A stretch of 64,000 nt of DNA from Taibaiella chishuiensis (GTDB lineage Bacteria > Bacteroidota > Bacteroidia > Chitinophagales > Chitinophagaceae), in NCBI RefSeq assembly GCF_003014535.1, contig NZ_PYGD01000015.1, positions 1 to 64,000 on the forward strand, given 5' to 3'. Shown in pieces: positions 9,956-17,775 of this stretch (position 1 is its first letter; every line of letters begins with the position of its first letter). Below the pieces are notes generated by a model, which was not told the origin of the DNA, made no database searches, and worked only from the letters and a program-made list of their open reading frames with translations. A program made the position numbers and the translations under genes.

Positions 9956-10670
9956 AGTGTCTTCACAAAATTACCTGCAGCATGTATTGCACGCTTATTT
10001 TCCCAATTTTGAAATAAAAGCCATAGTGGATAGCGTACCCCTGGGTGTGACCGCTATTAATGAATACACCCCGGATATTGTCTTCCTGGATGTTGAAATA
10101 AAAGCGGGTACCGGGTTTGACGTACTCGGCAATGTAACCTACCGCGACTTCCAGCTCGTATTTACCACAGCCTTCAGTTCCTTTGCCGTACAGGCATTCC
10201 GGCACAATGCCATAGACTATCTCCTCAAACCGCTCAACGAAACCCAGATCATAGAGGCGGTGGACAGGTGCGTTCAAAAGTCTGCAGAACAGGGTAGAGC
10301 TGCGCTTATCGATAACTTATTGAGTAACCTGAGAAACACTTCGGGTCAGAAAATACGTTTCGTGGTTCATGATCCGGAAGGCCTGGATTTTATTGAACTG
10401 AGCGATATTGTTTATGTAGAAGCTAAAGGTAACTATACGGAATTCAAGCTAAACAACGGCTCGAAGGTGACCACCACAAAAAAAATAGGAGAACTCGAAG
10501 ACAGTCTGCCGAAACAATATTTTTTCCGGACGCACCATTCCTACATCGTCAATATCCGTTGTATCAAACGGTATTACAAAGGCCGCGGCGGTTATGTCTT
10601 ACTCCTTGATAATACATCCATACCCGTATCCTCTGCTAAAAAATATGATTTCATCAACTGGCTGGGTTAA
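9930..10670 (+). CDS. LytTR-family response regulator
   Basis: A response regulator of 246 residues from the start at 9930 (MKIVIIEDEV). Longer in-frame starts would add 13 residues ahead of the receiver domain. Residues 1-120 are the receiver, with acidic pocket EDE, phospho-acceptor Asp54 in DIVFLDVE, and the conserved Lys in YLLKPLNE. Residues ~145-245 are a LytTR DNA-binding domain (IVYVEAKGNYTEF, FFRTHHSYIVN, PVSSAKKY). The gene overlaps the kinase gene by 26 bp, which marks the pair. Targets are unknown; the T9SS genes just upstream are one possibility. Confidence 0.95.
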   Translation: MKIVIIEDEVSSQNYLQHVLHAYFPNFEIKAIVDSVPLGVTAINEYTPDIVFLDVEIKAGTGFDVLGNVTYRDFQLVFTTAFSSFAVQAFRHNAIDYLLKPLNETQIIEAVDRCVQKSAEQGRAALIDNLLSNLRNTSGQKIRFVVHDPEGLDFIELSDIVYVEAKGNYTEFKLNNGSKVTTTKKIGELEDSLPKQYFFRTHHSYIVNIRCIKRYYKGRGGYVLLLDNTSIPVSSAKKYDFINWLG

Positions 10671-10745
10671 GCTTAAGTTCCAGGCCCCGGCAAAAGGTAA
10701 ACAGACAAAATTTAAATTCAATTTCTGCATTTCGGAAAATACCGA

Positions 10746-10753
10746 TATATTTG
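10746..10753 (+). promoter_or_regulatory. TAnnTTTG -7 box of the ArsR-like gene
   Basis: TATATTTG ends four bases before the ATG at 10758. With the start of transcription about five bases after the box, the mRNA would begin at or next to the ATG, that is, be leaderless. No clear -33 TTG is placed correctly, so this rests on one box. Confidence 0.5.
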
Positions 10754-10757
10754 CAGC

Positions 10758-11063
10758 ATGGAATTGATCACCGTCTTTAAAGCGCTCAGCAACGAGATCC
10801 GGGTAAATATACTGATCTGGCTGAAAGAGCCCCGCCTGCACTTCCCTGCGGAAGAGCTGCAAGACTATGATCCCAAGCTTGGCGTTTGCGTAAGCGACAT
10901 AAAAAAGAAGGCCGGCTTATCCGCATCTACAACATCCGATTACCTGAGCCTCTTACAAAAATGCGGCCTGGTGGATGCGACCCGCGTAGGTCAATGGACC
11001 TATTATAAACGTAATGAAAAAGCGATGGCGACTTTAAACAAAATGATCCGGGAAACTTTCTAA
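10758..11063 (+). CDS. ArsR-like winged-helix regulator
   Basis: A 101-residue protein of typical ArsR size. It opens with a helix (VFKALSNEIRVNILIWL) characteristic of the family, then VSDIKKKAGLSASTTSDYLSLL as recognition region and a wing (GQWTYYKRNEKAM). The usual metal-binding CxC of ArsR or SmtB is not obvious; a single Cys stands in LGVCVSDI and another in LQKCGL, so a redox or small-molecule signal is as likely as metal. The oxidoreductase gene starts 42 bp downstream on the same strand and is the probable target. A CGG-A4TA-CCG half-palindrome lies just before the -7 box and could be its operator. Confidence 0.88.
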   Translation: MELITVFKALSNEIRVNILIWLKEPRLHFPAEELQDYDPKLGVCVSDIKKKAGLSASTTSDYLSLLQKCGLVDATRVGQWTYYKRNEKAMATLNKMIRETF

Positions 11064-11105
11064 TTTTTTAACCAATAATTTCGATAATAAGCGAATTAGC
11101 TAATC

Positions 11106-12068
11106 ATGAAAGCAATTACAATCAAAAACTACGGCGGACCGGAGGTGCTCGAGGTAGCGGAAGTAGTTATGCCCGGGATAACAGCCCCCACACAGGTACT
11201 GGTAAGGGTAAGGGCATCTTCTGTAAACCCGCTGGACTGCCAGGTGCGGCGCGGGGATTATGCTTCCCAGTTTGAACTGCCAATCGTAACGGGCCACGAT
11301 GTTTCGGGGGAGGTTATTGCAGTTGGTGCGGCTGTAAAAAAGTGGCTGCCCGGCGATAAAGTGTATTATTCCCCGCGGTTTGGCGGTCCGGGCAGTTATG
11401 CCGAATACCACCTTACCGACGAAGCCACCCTATCCCGCATACCCCACAACCTTTCTTATGAAGAAGCCGCAGCCATTCCGCTTACCGGCGGAACAGTATG
11501 GGAGATGCTGGTAACCCGTGCCCAACTTAAAAAGGGTGATTCCGTACTGATCCCCGGCGGTGCAGGCGGCGTTGGTACACTCGCCATACAATTGGCTAAA
11601 TCATTAGGCGCTTTTGTATACACAACCGGCCAGGACGTATTACATGCCCCGTTGCAGCAACTGGGCGCCGACGTGATTATAGACCATCACCATAAGGACT
11701 ATATACAGGAAATACTGGCTTATACAAAAGGAAAAGGGGTTGATGTCATCATCGATACCATAGGTGGCAATACGCTTTCAGAAGCGCCGCTTGCATTGGC
11801 GGAATACGGCCGGGTCGTTACCCTGGTTGATATTCCGCAGCCGCAAAACCTTATCCGCGCCTGGGAGAAAAATGCGACCTATCATTTTGTATTTACACGG
11901 CAAAGCAGGGATGAGCTTCAGCCCATCAGCCGGCTCATTGAATCCGGGGCCATAAAGCCCGTTATCGACAGTATCTATCCGTTTCACCAGGTCAGGCAGG
12001 CCCATGAAAGAATAGAGGATACAAAGCGCGCCAGGCCTTTATTCGGAAAAATCATCCTGTCTATGTAA
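11106..12068 (+). CDS. Zinc-independent MDR-family quinone oxidoreductase
   Basis: A 320-residue NADPH-dependent oxidoreductase of the medium-chain dehydrogenase family, quinone reductase/zeta-crystallin branch. The N-terminal GroES-like domain has VTGHDVSGEVIAVG, and the Rossmann domain has the dinucleotide motif IPGGAGGVGTLAIQLAK near residue 155. The cysteine ligands of the structural zinc are absent, as expected for this branch. It probably reduces quinones or reactive enones in the cytoplasm. It follows the ArsR-like gene by 42 bp and is probably controlled by it, a common pairing for stress-induced reductases. Confidence 0.9.
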   Translation: MKAITIKNYGGPEVLEVAEVVMPGITAPTQVLVRVRASSVNPLDCQVRRGDYASQFELPIVTGHDVSGEVIAVGAAVKKWLPGDKVYYSPRFGGPGSYAEYHLTDEATLSRIPHNLSYEEAAAIPLTGGTVWEMLVTRAQLKKGDSVLIPGGAGGVGTLAIQLAKSLGAFVYTTGQDVLHAPLQQLGADVIIDHHHKDYIQEILAYTKGKGVDVIIDTIGGNTLSEAPLALAEYGRVVTLVDIPQPQNLIRAWEKNATYHFVFTRQSRDELQPISRLIESGAIKPVIDSIYPFHQVRQAHERIEDTKRARPLFGKIILSM

Positions 12069-12226
12069 AATTGCTATGTTTAAATGCTGAAGAGCGGCTT
12101 TCAAAATAGAAAAAGAAAAAAGGATCAGGTACGGGAGCCGATTATTTTGTTTTTGAAGAATTGGGCAAATTTTTTCAAAACATCTTTGCCCGCGGATTGT
12201 TAGTAAGATTAAATATTTAAAAAACA

Positions 12227-12724
12227 ATGACGCTTTACAAAAACCTGTTCATTCTCCTTATCCTGTTTACCGGTAGCCAGACATTTGCACAAAACGATGC
12301 AAGCATCAAGGTCATTCGACAGGAGTACAACCGGGTTAACGCCCTTAAGCTGACCAGAGAGCATTTCGACTACGAAAAGGCCAGCTGCGTCGAGGAAGGA
12401 AAAGTTGATTATTACCTTGAAGGCAAAACGATCGTCAAAATAACAGAATCGGGATTTATAGGCGATGGTGGCTGGACAACGACGTATTATTATAAAGCAG
12501 GCCAACCTTTCTTTTGTTTAGACGTAATTGAAGGAGGGCCTGCAGCCGGCGACCACACCAGGACCGAACGCCGTATCTATATCAGGGAAGGCCGCGCTAT
12601 TCGCGTATTGGAAGGCAGTAAGCCCATGAAGGATGAAAATATATCAGGAGAACATATCCAGCGTGCCAATAATTTTTATAAAGCTTACACGACTAAGAAA
12701 TTTGGAGAAGCGCTCTGCGGATAG
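12227..12724 (+). CDS. Small secreted protein, unknown function
   Basis: A 165-residue protein with a clear signal peptide (residues 1-22, ending TFAQ). The mature part is mixed alpha/beta and polar, with a dityrosine-rich strand TTYYYKAGQPFF and conserved-looking Asp/Glu/Arg residues. No T9SS signal or lipobox is present, so it is probably periplasmic. Proteins of this kind are common single genes in Bacteroidota, but I do not recognise a family. It lies 158 bp after the oxidoreductase on the same strand with no terminator seen between. Confidence 0.8.
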   Translation: MTLYKNLFILLILFTGSQTFAQNDASIKVIRQEYNRVNALKLTREHFDYEKASCVEEGKVDYYLEGKTIVKITESGFIGDGGWTTTYYYKAGQPFFCLDVIEGGPAAGDHTRTERRIYIREGRAIRVLEGSKPMKDENISGEHIQRANNFYKAYTTKKFGEALCG

Positions 12725-12941
12725 AAAACCGTGCAACAAAAACGCTATAGCGAAACTAAAGGGTTTAAAGGCTCCGGGCCATAGCTGCATCCATGGCAGC
12801 CAGGCGTTGCGACGGCTGCGTGTTGCAACCTGAATTATGATTTGTGAACGTTAAGCACAATAAATAGCGTTTGCATCGATCGGCTTAGGGTTCTTCATTC
12901 CGGGCTGCCCGTTATTCGTTCCATTATTCCTTTGCCAGGCT

Positions 12942-13736
12942 ATGATACAGAAAGCAAACGATCCAGCGCTACAGCATATTTTCCCGGAGGGGCTTTTCAT
13001 GGGCACCAGCGGCCTGTTACTGCCCTATAAGAACATGTCTTTTTATCCCGTGGCATTCACAGGTAAAAGCCGGTTGGCAGTGTACGCATTGCTTAATAAC
13101 AGTATCGAGATCAACAGTAGCTTTTATAAGATACCCCGTAAAGCCACCGTAGCGAAGTGGAATGACTCCGTGCAGCCGGGATTTAAATTTACCTTTAAAC
13201 TGATACGCACGGTAACCCACACCAAAGGCGCGGCTTTTCCATCCGGAGATGTGGAACGCTTCATGGAAAGTATAAATGCTATAGAGCAGGATAAGCAAGG
13301 CTGTATATTGGTCCAGTTTCCGGCCAGTTTCCGGATTTCCCAATGGCAGCATTTCGCCTCCCTGCTCAGCGCGCTTCACGCCCGCAATCAGGACCAGCAC
13401 TGGAGCATTTCTGTCGAACTGCGCGATCCCTCCTGGTACCGGGAAGAGACCATTACCTTTTTAGAGCAACGCGCAATAGGCATCGTGATCCATGATAAGG
13501 CAACCGGCGCCTCAGCCGAACCGGAGCATACCGATTCCAGGCACGTATACCTGCGGTTTCATGGCCCCGAAGGCAATTACCGGGGAAGTTATGAAGATTT
13601 CTTTCTCGCGGAATACGCGACCTATATAAGGGAGTGGCTTCAGCAACAGAAAGAGGTGTTCGTTTATTTTAATAACACCATGGGAGATGCGCTTTCCAAT
13701 ATGAATACACTGGGGAAAGCAATAATCCATGCATAA
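12942..13736 (+). CDS. DUF72 (YecE-like) protein
   Basis: A 264-residue TIM-barrel protein of the DUF72 family. Marks are the opening GTSGLLLPYK, INSSFYKIPRKATVAKW, FTFKLIRTVTH, ILVQFPASFR, SVELRDPSWY, VYLRFHGPEGNYRGSY and VYFNNTMGDAL. The biochemical role is not established. A CCTTTG box at 12929-12934 sits seven bases before the ATG, so the leader is very short. The gene ends 77 bp before a convergent transporter gene. Confidence 0.93.
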   Translation: MIQKANDPALQHIFPEGLFMGTSGLLLPYKNMSFYPVAFTGKSRLAVYALLNNSIEINSSFYKIPRKATVAKWNDSVQPGFKFTFKLIRTVTHTKGAAFPSGDVERFMESINAIEQDKQGCILVQFPASFRISQWQHFASLLSALHARNQDQHWSISVELRDPSWYREETITFLEQRAIGIVIHDKATGASAEPEHTDSRHVYLRFHGPEGNYRGSYEDFFLAEYATYIREWLQQQKEVFVYFNNTMGDALSNMNTLGKAIIHA

Positions 13737-13813
13737 CCGGTGGGCAATTTGTTACGGACAAATGCACACTTTCAAGTCTAAATTTTGGTGTAAAGGACGC
13801 TATACGTTTTCGC

Positions 13814-14080
13814 TTACCCGTTCCTCTTGAACCTGAAGTAACAAAACAGAAGCGTCGCATTAAGTATCACCGAAAACCCGTTGGACAGCATGATCGGAAG
13901 CTCGCCTTTCATCGCCCCGTACCAGCACCAAAGGCCAACCCCGCATATAAGTACGCAGATCATGACAGGAGATATCGTACTCACATCCTGCTCCCGGATT
14001 ACTTTAATCAATTGCGGAAGCATGGAAATGGATGTCAGCACGCCTGCTGCTATTCCTACAACAAATTCAAAATCTTTCAT
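13814..14080 (-). CDS. SemiSWEET-type sugar transporter
   Basis: An 88-residue membrane protein with three predicted helices (residues 5-24, 36-57, 63-82). The PQ-loop signature is in the first (SMLPQLIKVIREQDVSTIS). Proteins of this size work as dimers and move small sugars across the inner membrane down their gradient. The gene follows the membrane-protein gene at 14133 by 52 bp on the same strand, and the two may be cotranscribed. Confidence 0.9.
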   Translation of the reverse strand: MKDFEFVVGIAAGVLTSISMLPQLIKVIREQDVSTISPVMICVLICGVGLWCWYGAMKGELPIMLSNGFSVILNATLLFCYFRFKRNG

Positions 14081-14132
14081 AGCGCTTCCATGGATTGATT
14101 GCCGGGCAACGACACCGGGGGCACCACATTTC

Positions 14133-14576
14133 TTATCCCTTACGCATCGCCTTTATGGCGGCCGCTGCCGCCAATCCTCCCAAGACATACCAGGCAACTG
14201 TCATAATTTCGGTACGCCTGCTTTTCTTTACCGGCGTATCATCAAGGCCCGCTTTACCGGGGATCGTCAGCGTGCCCAGTCCAACAGCCGCGCCCACAAG
14301 AACGCCCCTGGCCAGCATATGCTTTTTCCCGCCGATGCCAATCAGGCTATATAGCGCCGCATTAGAAGCGATATCGGCACCCAGGGTTGCGGCAACAAGC
14401 CGGGAGCCTGTGGGCGGCTCCAGACCCGCGGCGCTGACTGCTTTGCTCAGCGCCTCTTCGCCAAGTTTATCGACCTCCGGGGCAAGGGGATCCATCCTTT
14501 TAGCTACGGTATGAATAAGGTTCAAAACGGCGGCGCCGATCAAGCCGCCCAGCATGTTTTTATTGAGTAACATCAT
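14133..14576 (-). CDS. Putative membrane protein, unknown function
   Basis: A 147-residue protein with Gly/Ala-rich hydrophobic stretches near 8-22, 62-80, 88-105 and 125-142, which may form a small helical bundle. The N-terminus (MLGGLIGAAVLNLIHTVAKRM) resembles a reverse signal anchor. It has no catalytic motif. It lies upstream of the transporter gene on the same strand. A start three residues later, at the second Met group, is possible. Confidence 0.7.
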   Translation of the reverse strand: MMLLNKNMLGGLIGAAVLNLIHTVAKRMDPLAPEVDKLGEEALSKAVSAAGLEPPTGSRLVAATLGADIASNAALYSLIGIGGKKHMLARGVLVGAAVGLGTLTIPGKAGLDDTPVKKSRRTEIMTVAWYVLGGLAAAAAIKAMRKG

Positions 14577-15055
14577 AGTGCCTGGTTTTATTGTTGACTA
14601 TTCATTGCTTATCCGCTTTAAAGTATTACCCTCCCCGCTTTGCTTCCGGTACCGGGTTAAAACTTATGTGGAAGGAAATAGTAATTGCACAACATCATAT
14701 GGCCACAAAAAGTTTAACCAAAACCAACGAAAGCCGCTAAGGCAAAGGAATCGGGGAATTTCTTCTACACGCCGGACTATTGCATCCCTGGTACAATGTC
14801 ATTCTATTGCTCCTTCCTGTGCCAACCCTTGTCCAAGCCTGTTGCTATGCCCTTCCAATGCATGCCCGATCAGCCAGGGCCAGCCCGATTCGGTATGCTT
14901 ATGTACTGCCGGTCCCAATTGCTATTAAGTACAAGGGATCAACAATCTAATTCAACATTAAAAGAGGAACCATTACTGGTTCCTCTTTTAGATGTTCACC
15001 GGGCCCGGGTTACGATCACAGTTCAAACGATGCTAAACCCGGTATCGATTTACAG
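14577..15055. other. Non-coding gap with a terminator
   Basis: About 480 bp without a convincing gene. The terminator at 14959-14990 is the only structured element. Open frames here lack codon bias or recognisable motifs. Confidence 0.5.
14959..14990 (-). terminator. Terminator downstream of the RiPP precursor
   Basis: A perfect 13-bp stem (14959-14971 with 14978-14990) and a 6-base loop, A/T-rich at its outer end on both sides. It lies 66 bp beyond the stop of the precursor gene at 15056, suggesting that this gene is expressed on its own. Confidence 0.7.
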
Positions 15056-15244
15056 TTAGCAAACGTGCACACAGCTAACGGCCTGGGTATGCGGCTTGTA
15101 ACAGGCGCCACACAGCGGGTCGGTATCAAACAGGGCGGTCAGGTCCCGTCCGCCTTTCACGGTATGCGCATCTTTAGGCGTCAGGTTTACAACAGCATTC
15201 TTACTGAATTTCAGCTTGCTTAAGCGCAGTGCTTTCTTTTTCAT
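15056..15244 (-). CDS. RiPP (class I lanthipeptide-type) precursor peptide
   Basis: A 62-residue peptide starting MKKKALRLSKLKFSKN. It matches the leader type of Bacteroidota ribosomal natural-product precursors: a basic start, an LKFSKNAVVNLT-like stretch, then a double-glycine site VKGG at residues 29-32. The 30-residue core begins RDLTALFDTD and has four Cys and four Ser/Thr, with CGAC, SCVHVC and a C-terminal Cys, as needed for thioether rings. A longer frame reaching 15334 would place 30 unrelated residues before the leader, so 15244 is preferred. No LanB, LanC, radical-SAM enzyme or peptidase-transporter gene lies within the window, so modification and export must be supplied elsewhere or have been lost. 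Confidence 0.72.
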   Translation of the reverse strand: MKKKALRLSKLKFSKNAVVNLTPKDAHTVKGGRDLTALFDTDPLCGACYKPHTQAVSCVHVC

Positions 15245-15446
15245 AAGGCGTGATTTGATGAAATGTAAAGTTCGCAGTGCAGGGGTGCAATAAATGCCTC
15301 TGAAATCAAATTGCAAACCAGGCCGCGCCAACATTCCGTTAACTCATCTGTTCGCAGCGTTCCGCACCAAATCGTAGCCTCCCGCTACGACCTATAAAAA
15401 AAAGCCGCTGTTGTTTTATGCTATAGCCGGGGCATGCCTTCCCTGG

Positions 15447-16220
15447 TTAAACGGTCGGAATTAATCCTCCCTCCATCAGCACGTTTGTGCCGGTAACGTA
15501 GGATGCTTCCGGAGAAGCAAGAAAGACCACCATATTCGCAATCTCCTCCGGCTCAGCCATTCTGCCCAAAGGCAGGTTGCCCGCTTTGGCCGTAAGCACT
15601 TTCAAGGCTTCTTCCAGGCTGATCTTCATCGACGCCGCGAGCCCTTCCAGGTACTCCTGCATCAGCGGCGTTTTGACCATTCCCGGCAGTACGGACAACA
15701 CACGCAGGCCCTGTGCGGCAACTTCATGGGCAAGACTTTTACTGTAGGCATTCAATGCAGCTTTTGCGGCAGAATAAGGCATCGTAACATCCCAGATCGG
15801 CAATACCGCAGCGCCGGAGGAAATGTGAATGATCACGCCACTTTGCTGCGCGGTCATCGATGGCAGGAGCGCCTTGTTGATCCGGACCGCAGACATGAGA
15901 TTCAGCTGCCATATTTCCTGCCAGTCCTCATCCGACAATACCGCGTAACCGCCACGGGGACCGGTGTTGGCGCCGGCATTGTTAACGATGATATCGATGC
16001 GACCATATCGATCCAGGATTTCCTGGGCTATAATTTCGGCACTTTCCGGTTGCGCCAGGTCGGCAGCGATGAAGTGATAGCCGGTGATGTCCTCCGGCTT
16101 ATTGCGCGCGGTAACGATCACCTGCGCCCCCTCCCTGATCAATTTTTCGGCAATAGCCTTACCAATACCCTTTGTACCGCCGGTAACCAGCGCGATTTTT
16201 CCTTTTAATGTGTTGTTCAT
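15447..16220 (-). CDS. SDR family oxidoreductase
   Basis: A 257-residue classical short-chain dehydrogenase. The cofactor motif is TGGTKGIG near residue 14, followed by NNAGAN and the catalytic Ser in HISSGAA with YSAAK. The C-terminus (VTGTNVLMEGGLIPTV) is typical of complete members. Arg/Lys around residues 38-41 suggest NADP(H). The substrate is unknown. The gene follows the TetR regulator by 61 bp on the same strand, and both have the same palindrome upstream. Confidence 0.93.
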   Translation of the reverse strand: MNNTLKGKIALVTGGTKGIGKAIAEKLIREGAQVIVTARNKPEDITGYHFIAADLAQPESAEIIAQEILDRYGRIDIIVNNAGANTGPRGGYAVLSDEDWQEIWQLNLMSAVRINKALLPSMTAQQSGVIIHISSGAAVLPIWDVTMPYSAAKAALNAYSKSLAHEVAAQGLRVLSVLPGMVKTPLMQEYLEGLAASMKISLEEALKVLTAKAGNLPLGRMAEPEEIANMVVFLASPEASYVTGTNVLMEGGLIPTV

Positions 16221-16243
16221 CTTTTAAGAGTTGATGTTTTTTA

Positions 16244-16267
16244 ATTTTAAATCAATTGCTTTAAAAT
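16244..16267 (-). promoter_or_regulatory. Operator copy 2 for the TetR regulator (SDR promoter)
   Basis: ATTTTAAA-N8-TTTAAAAT, a 24-bp palindrome between the TetR stop and the SDR start, ending 24 bp from the SDR ATG. The arms are identical to those at 16881-16904 and the spacer begins TCAA in both. Confidence 0.75.
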
Positions 16268-16281
16268 GGATCAAAAAAAAT

Positions 16282-16860
16282 TCAGACTTTCAGGTGACGT
16301 ATGGCATAAGCGGCCATTTGCAGGATCCTGTTGGGATCCCGGTGTAGAATAAATGAATTATACCAGCCGGTAAACAGGCTGTCGAGGTAATCAGCGATCG
16401 TATCCGCATCTTCGGTTGTTGCCATCTCGCCCGACTCCTGCGCCCGCAGCACCATACCCTTCATAAATTCATGCACATAATCATTATAAGTATTGATGGC
16501 CAGGTTGACTTCCGGATCATCGCCCTCTATTTCAAAGGCCGCTTTAATACACATGCAGCTGCTGGGTTCGGTAATAATGGTTTTGGCCGCATCTTTGATA
16601 AAGGCTTCCAGGGCCTGGAAAGCAGAATCATAATGAGCGAACCGGGATGCAGCGGCACGGATCCGTACATCGGAGTAATGCCTGATGCAACGGATAAACA
16701 GTTGGTGCTTATCTCCTATAGAATTGTACAGGCTGGAGATATTTATTTGCATCGCCTCCGTAAGGTCACGGGTGGTCGTTGCCGCATAACCCTTCTTCCA
16801 AAAAACTTCCATAGCTTTCTGGATCACTTCCTCTTCTATAAACTCCTGTCGCCTCGGCAT
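16282..16860 (-). CDS. TetR/AcrR family transcriptional regulator
   Basis: A 192-residue regulator. The N-terminal helix-turn-helix is clear (VIQKAMEVFWKKGYAATTTRDLTEAM, then NISSLYNSIGDKHQLF). The C-terminal ligand domain has Cys residues in SSCMCIKAAFE, typical of the YcdC/NemR-like branch, whose members often respond to electrophiles. It lies just upstream of the SDR gene on the same strand. The 24-bp palindrome occurs in front of both genes, which fits autorepression plus repression of the SDR gene. Confidence 0.93.
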   Translation of the reverse strand: MPRRQEFIEEEVIQKAMEVFWKKGYAATTTRDLTEAMQINISSLYNSIGDKHQLFIRCIRHYSDVRIRAAASRFAHYDSAFQALEAFIKDAAKTIITEPSSCMCIKAAFEIEGDDPEVNLAINTYNDYVHEFMKGMVLRAQESGEMATTEDADTIADYLDSLFTGWYNSFILHRDPNRILQMAAYAIRHLKV

Positions 16861-16867
16861 AACGGAG

Positions 16868-16875
16868 CAAAGGTA
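16868..16875 (-). promoter_or_regulatory. TAnnTTTG -7 box of the TetR gene
   Basis: Read leftward it is TACCTTTG, ending seven bases before the ATG at 16860. The TetR operator at 16881-16904 sits just upstream, where the polymerase would bind. Confidence 0.6.
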
Positions 16876-16880
16876 CGATA

Positions 16881-16904
16881 ATTTTAAATCAAACGATTTA
16901 AAAT
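16881..16904 (-). promoter_or_regulatory. Operator copy 1 for the TetR regulator
   Basis: ATTTTAAA-N8-TTTAAAAT, a perfect 8-bp-arm palindrome. It is centred about 25 bp upstream of the TTTG of the -7 box, a position that suits a repressor blocking the -33/-7 region. Confidence 0.78.
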
Positions 16905-17077
16905 AAAATTATGCCGCGGTTTTAATTTCAGATTCCGTTACCACTGTGTTAGTCCGTCCCTGTTTAATCCAGGTTCCCAACGTACCGGTGTACCGGACCT
17001 AAAGCGGATCAACATGATCTCGAGCTATTACAGGCAATGAAAGCCGGCGCAACAGGTTCCTGACCTGAAGCGCTCTT

Positions 17078-17122
17078 TTTACCAAATGGTAAATGAAACC
17101 CGCGGCATAAGTCCGAAATTTG
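17078..17122 (+). promoter_or_regulatory. Class II-type Crp-like promoter of the regulator gene
   Basis: The palindrome TTTACCA-AA-TGGTAAA (17078-17093) is centred at 17085.5. A TTTG box follows at 17119-17122, 36.5 bp from the centre to its G. If transcription starts five bases after the G, the site is centred at -41.5, the classical class II activator position, and +1 falls on the A of the ATG at 17127. Confidence 0.75.
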
Positions 17123-17126
17123 TACT

Positions 17127-17696
17127 ATGGAAGCATTCGTCAATTATATCCTGCAGTTCGGTAATTTGAACAGCCAACAGATCGAGCTGATCTTAAGCAA
17201 GGCACAAATGTTAGCGCTTGCCAAAGACGCGTATTTTTCCGAAGCCGGCAAAATACCCAGGTATGTCGGGTTCTTGCTGAAGGGCGTTACACGATTCTGC
17301 TATTACAACAACAGGAGCGAGGAAATCACCCACTCTTTTGTTGAGGAAAACAATTTTGTTTCGGATCAACAGAAATTTGAATCGCAAATTATCGCATCGG
17401 AGTATATACAGGCCATAACCGACTGCGAAATGCTGGTGTTCTCTAAAAAAGACTGGGATGAGATCGGCAATACCATTGTGGGCTGGAAGGATATCGAACA
17501 CCTGATCGTCAAAAATTGTTTATTGAAAACGATCGAAAGAAGGAGTCCCCTGGTGTCCGAAGATGCTACAACCCGCTACCTGTCTTTTATCGATCAATTT
17601 CCCGGCCTTATCAACCGGGTTCCCCTCTCCTACGTGGCCTCCTACCTGGGCATCACCCAACCATCCCTGAGCCGGATCAGGAAAAACATCCGCTAA
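17127..17696 (+). CDS. Crp/Fnr family transcriptional regulator
   Basis: A 189-residue regulator. Residues 10-115 form a cyclic-nucleotide-type beta-barrel (GFLLKGVTRFCYYNN, FVSDQQKFES), but the phosphate-binding cassette that contacts cAMP is not conserved. The C-terminal helix-turn-helix is SYVASYLGITQPSLSRIRK. This is the Bacteroidota type often found as a local regulator. The same palindrome stands at the same distance from the -7 box of its own gene and of the SDR gene downstream, so it probably activates both. Confidence 0.93.
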   Translation: MEAFVNYILQFGNLNSQQIELILSKAQMLALAKDAYFSEAGKIPRYVGFLLKGVTRFCYYNNRSEEITHSFVEENNFVSDQQKFESQIIASEYIQAITDCEMLVFSKKDWDEIGNTIVGWKDIEHLIVKNCLLKTIERRSPLVSEDATTRYLSFIDQFPGLINRVPLSYVASYLGITQPSLSRIRKNIR

Positions 17697-17706
17697 AGAA
17701 ATGCTT

Positions 17707-17751
17707 TTTACCAAATGGTAAATGTTTTCTGGTTTCCGTAATCAACCTTTG
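17707..17751 (+). promoter_or_regulatory. Class II-type Crp-like promoter of the SDR gene
   Basis: The same 16-bp palindrome (17707-17722, centre 17714.5) and a TTTG box at 17748-17751, again exactly 36.5 bp from centre to G. The predicted leader to the ATG at 17776 is about 20 bases. Confidence 0.78.
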
Positions 17752-17775
17752 TCTTATTCATTTAAACCATAAAAG

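Noticed and set aside
14796-15059. 87-codon rightward frame in the gap before the RiPP precursor
   Set aside because: It runs through the terminator hairpin and overlaps the end of the precursor gene. No homology pattern.
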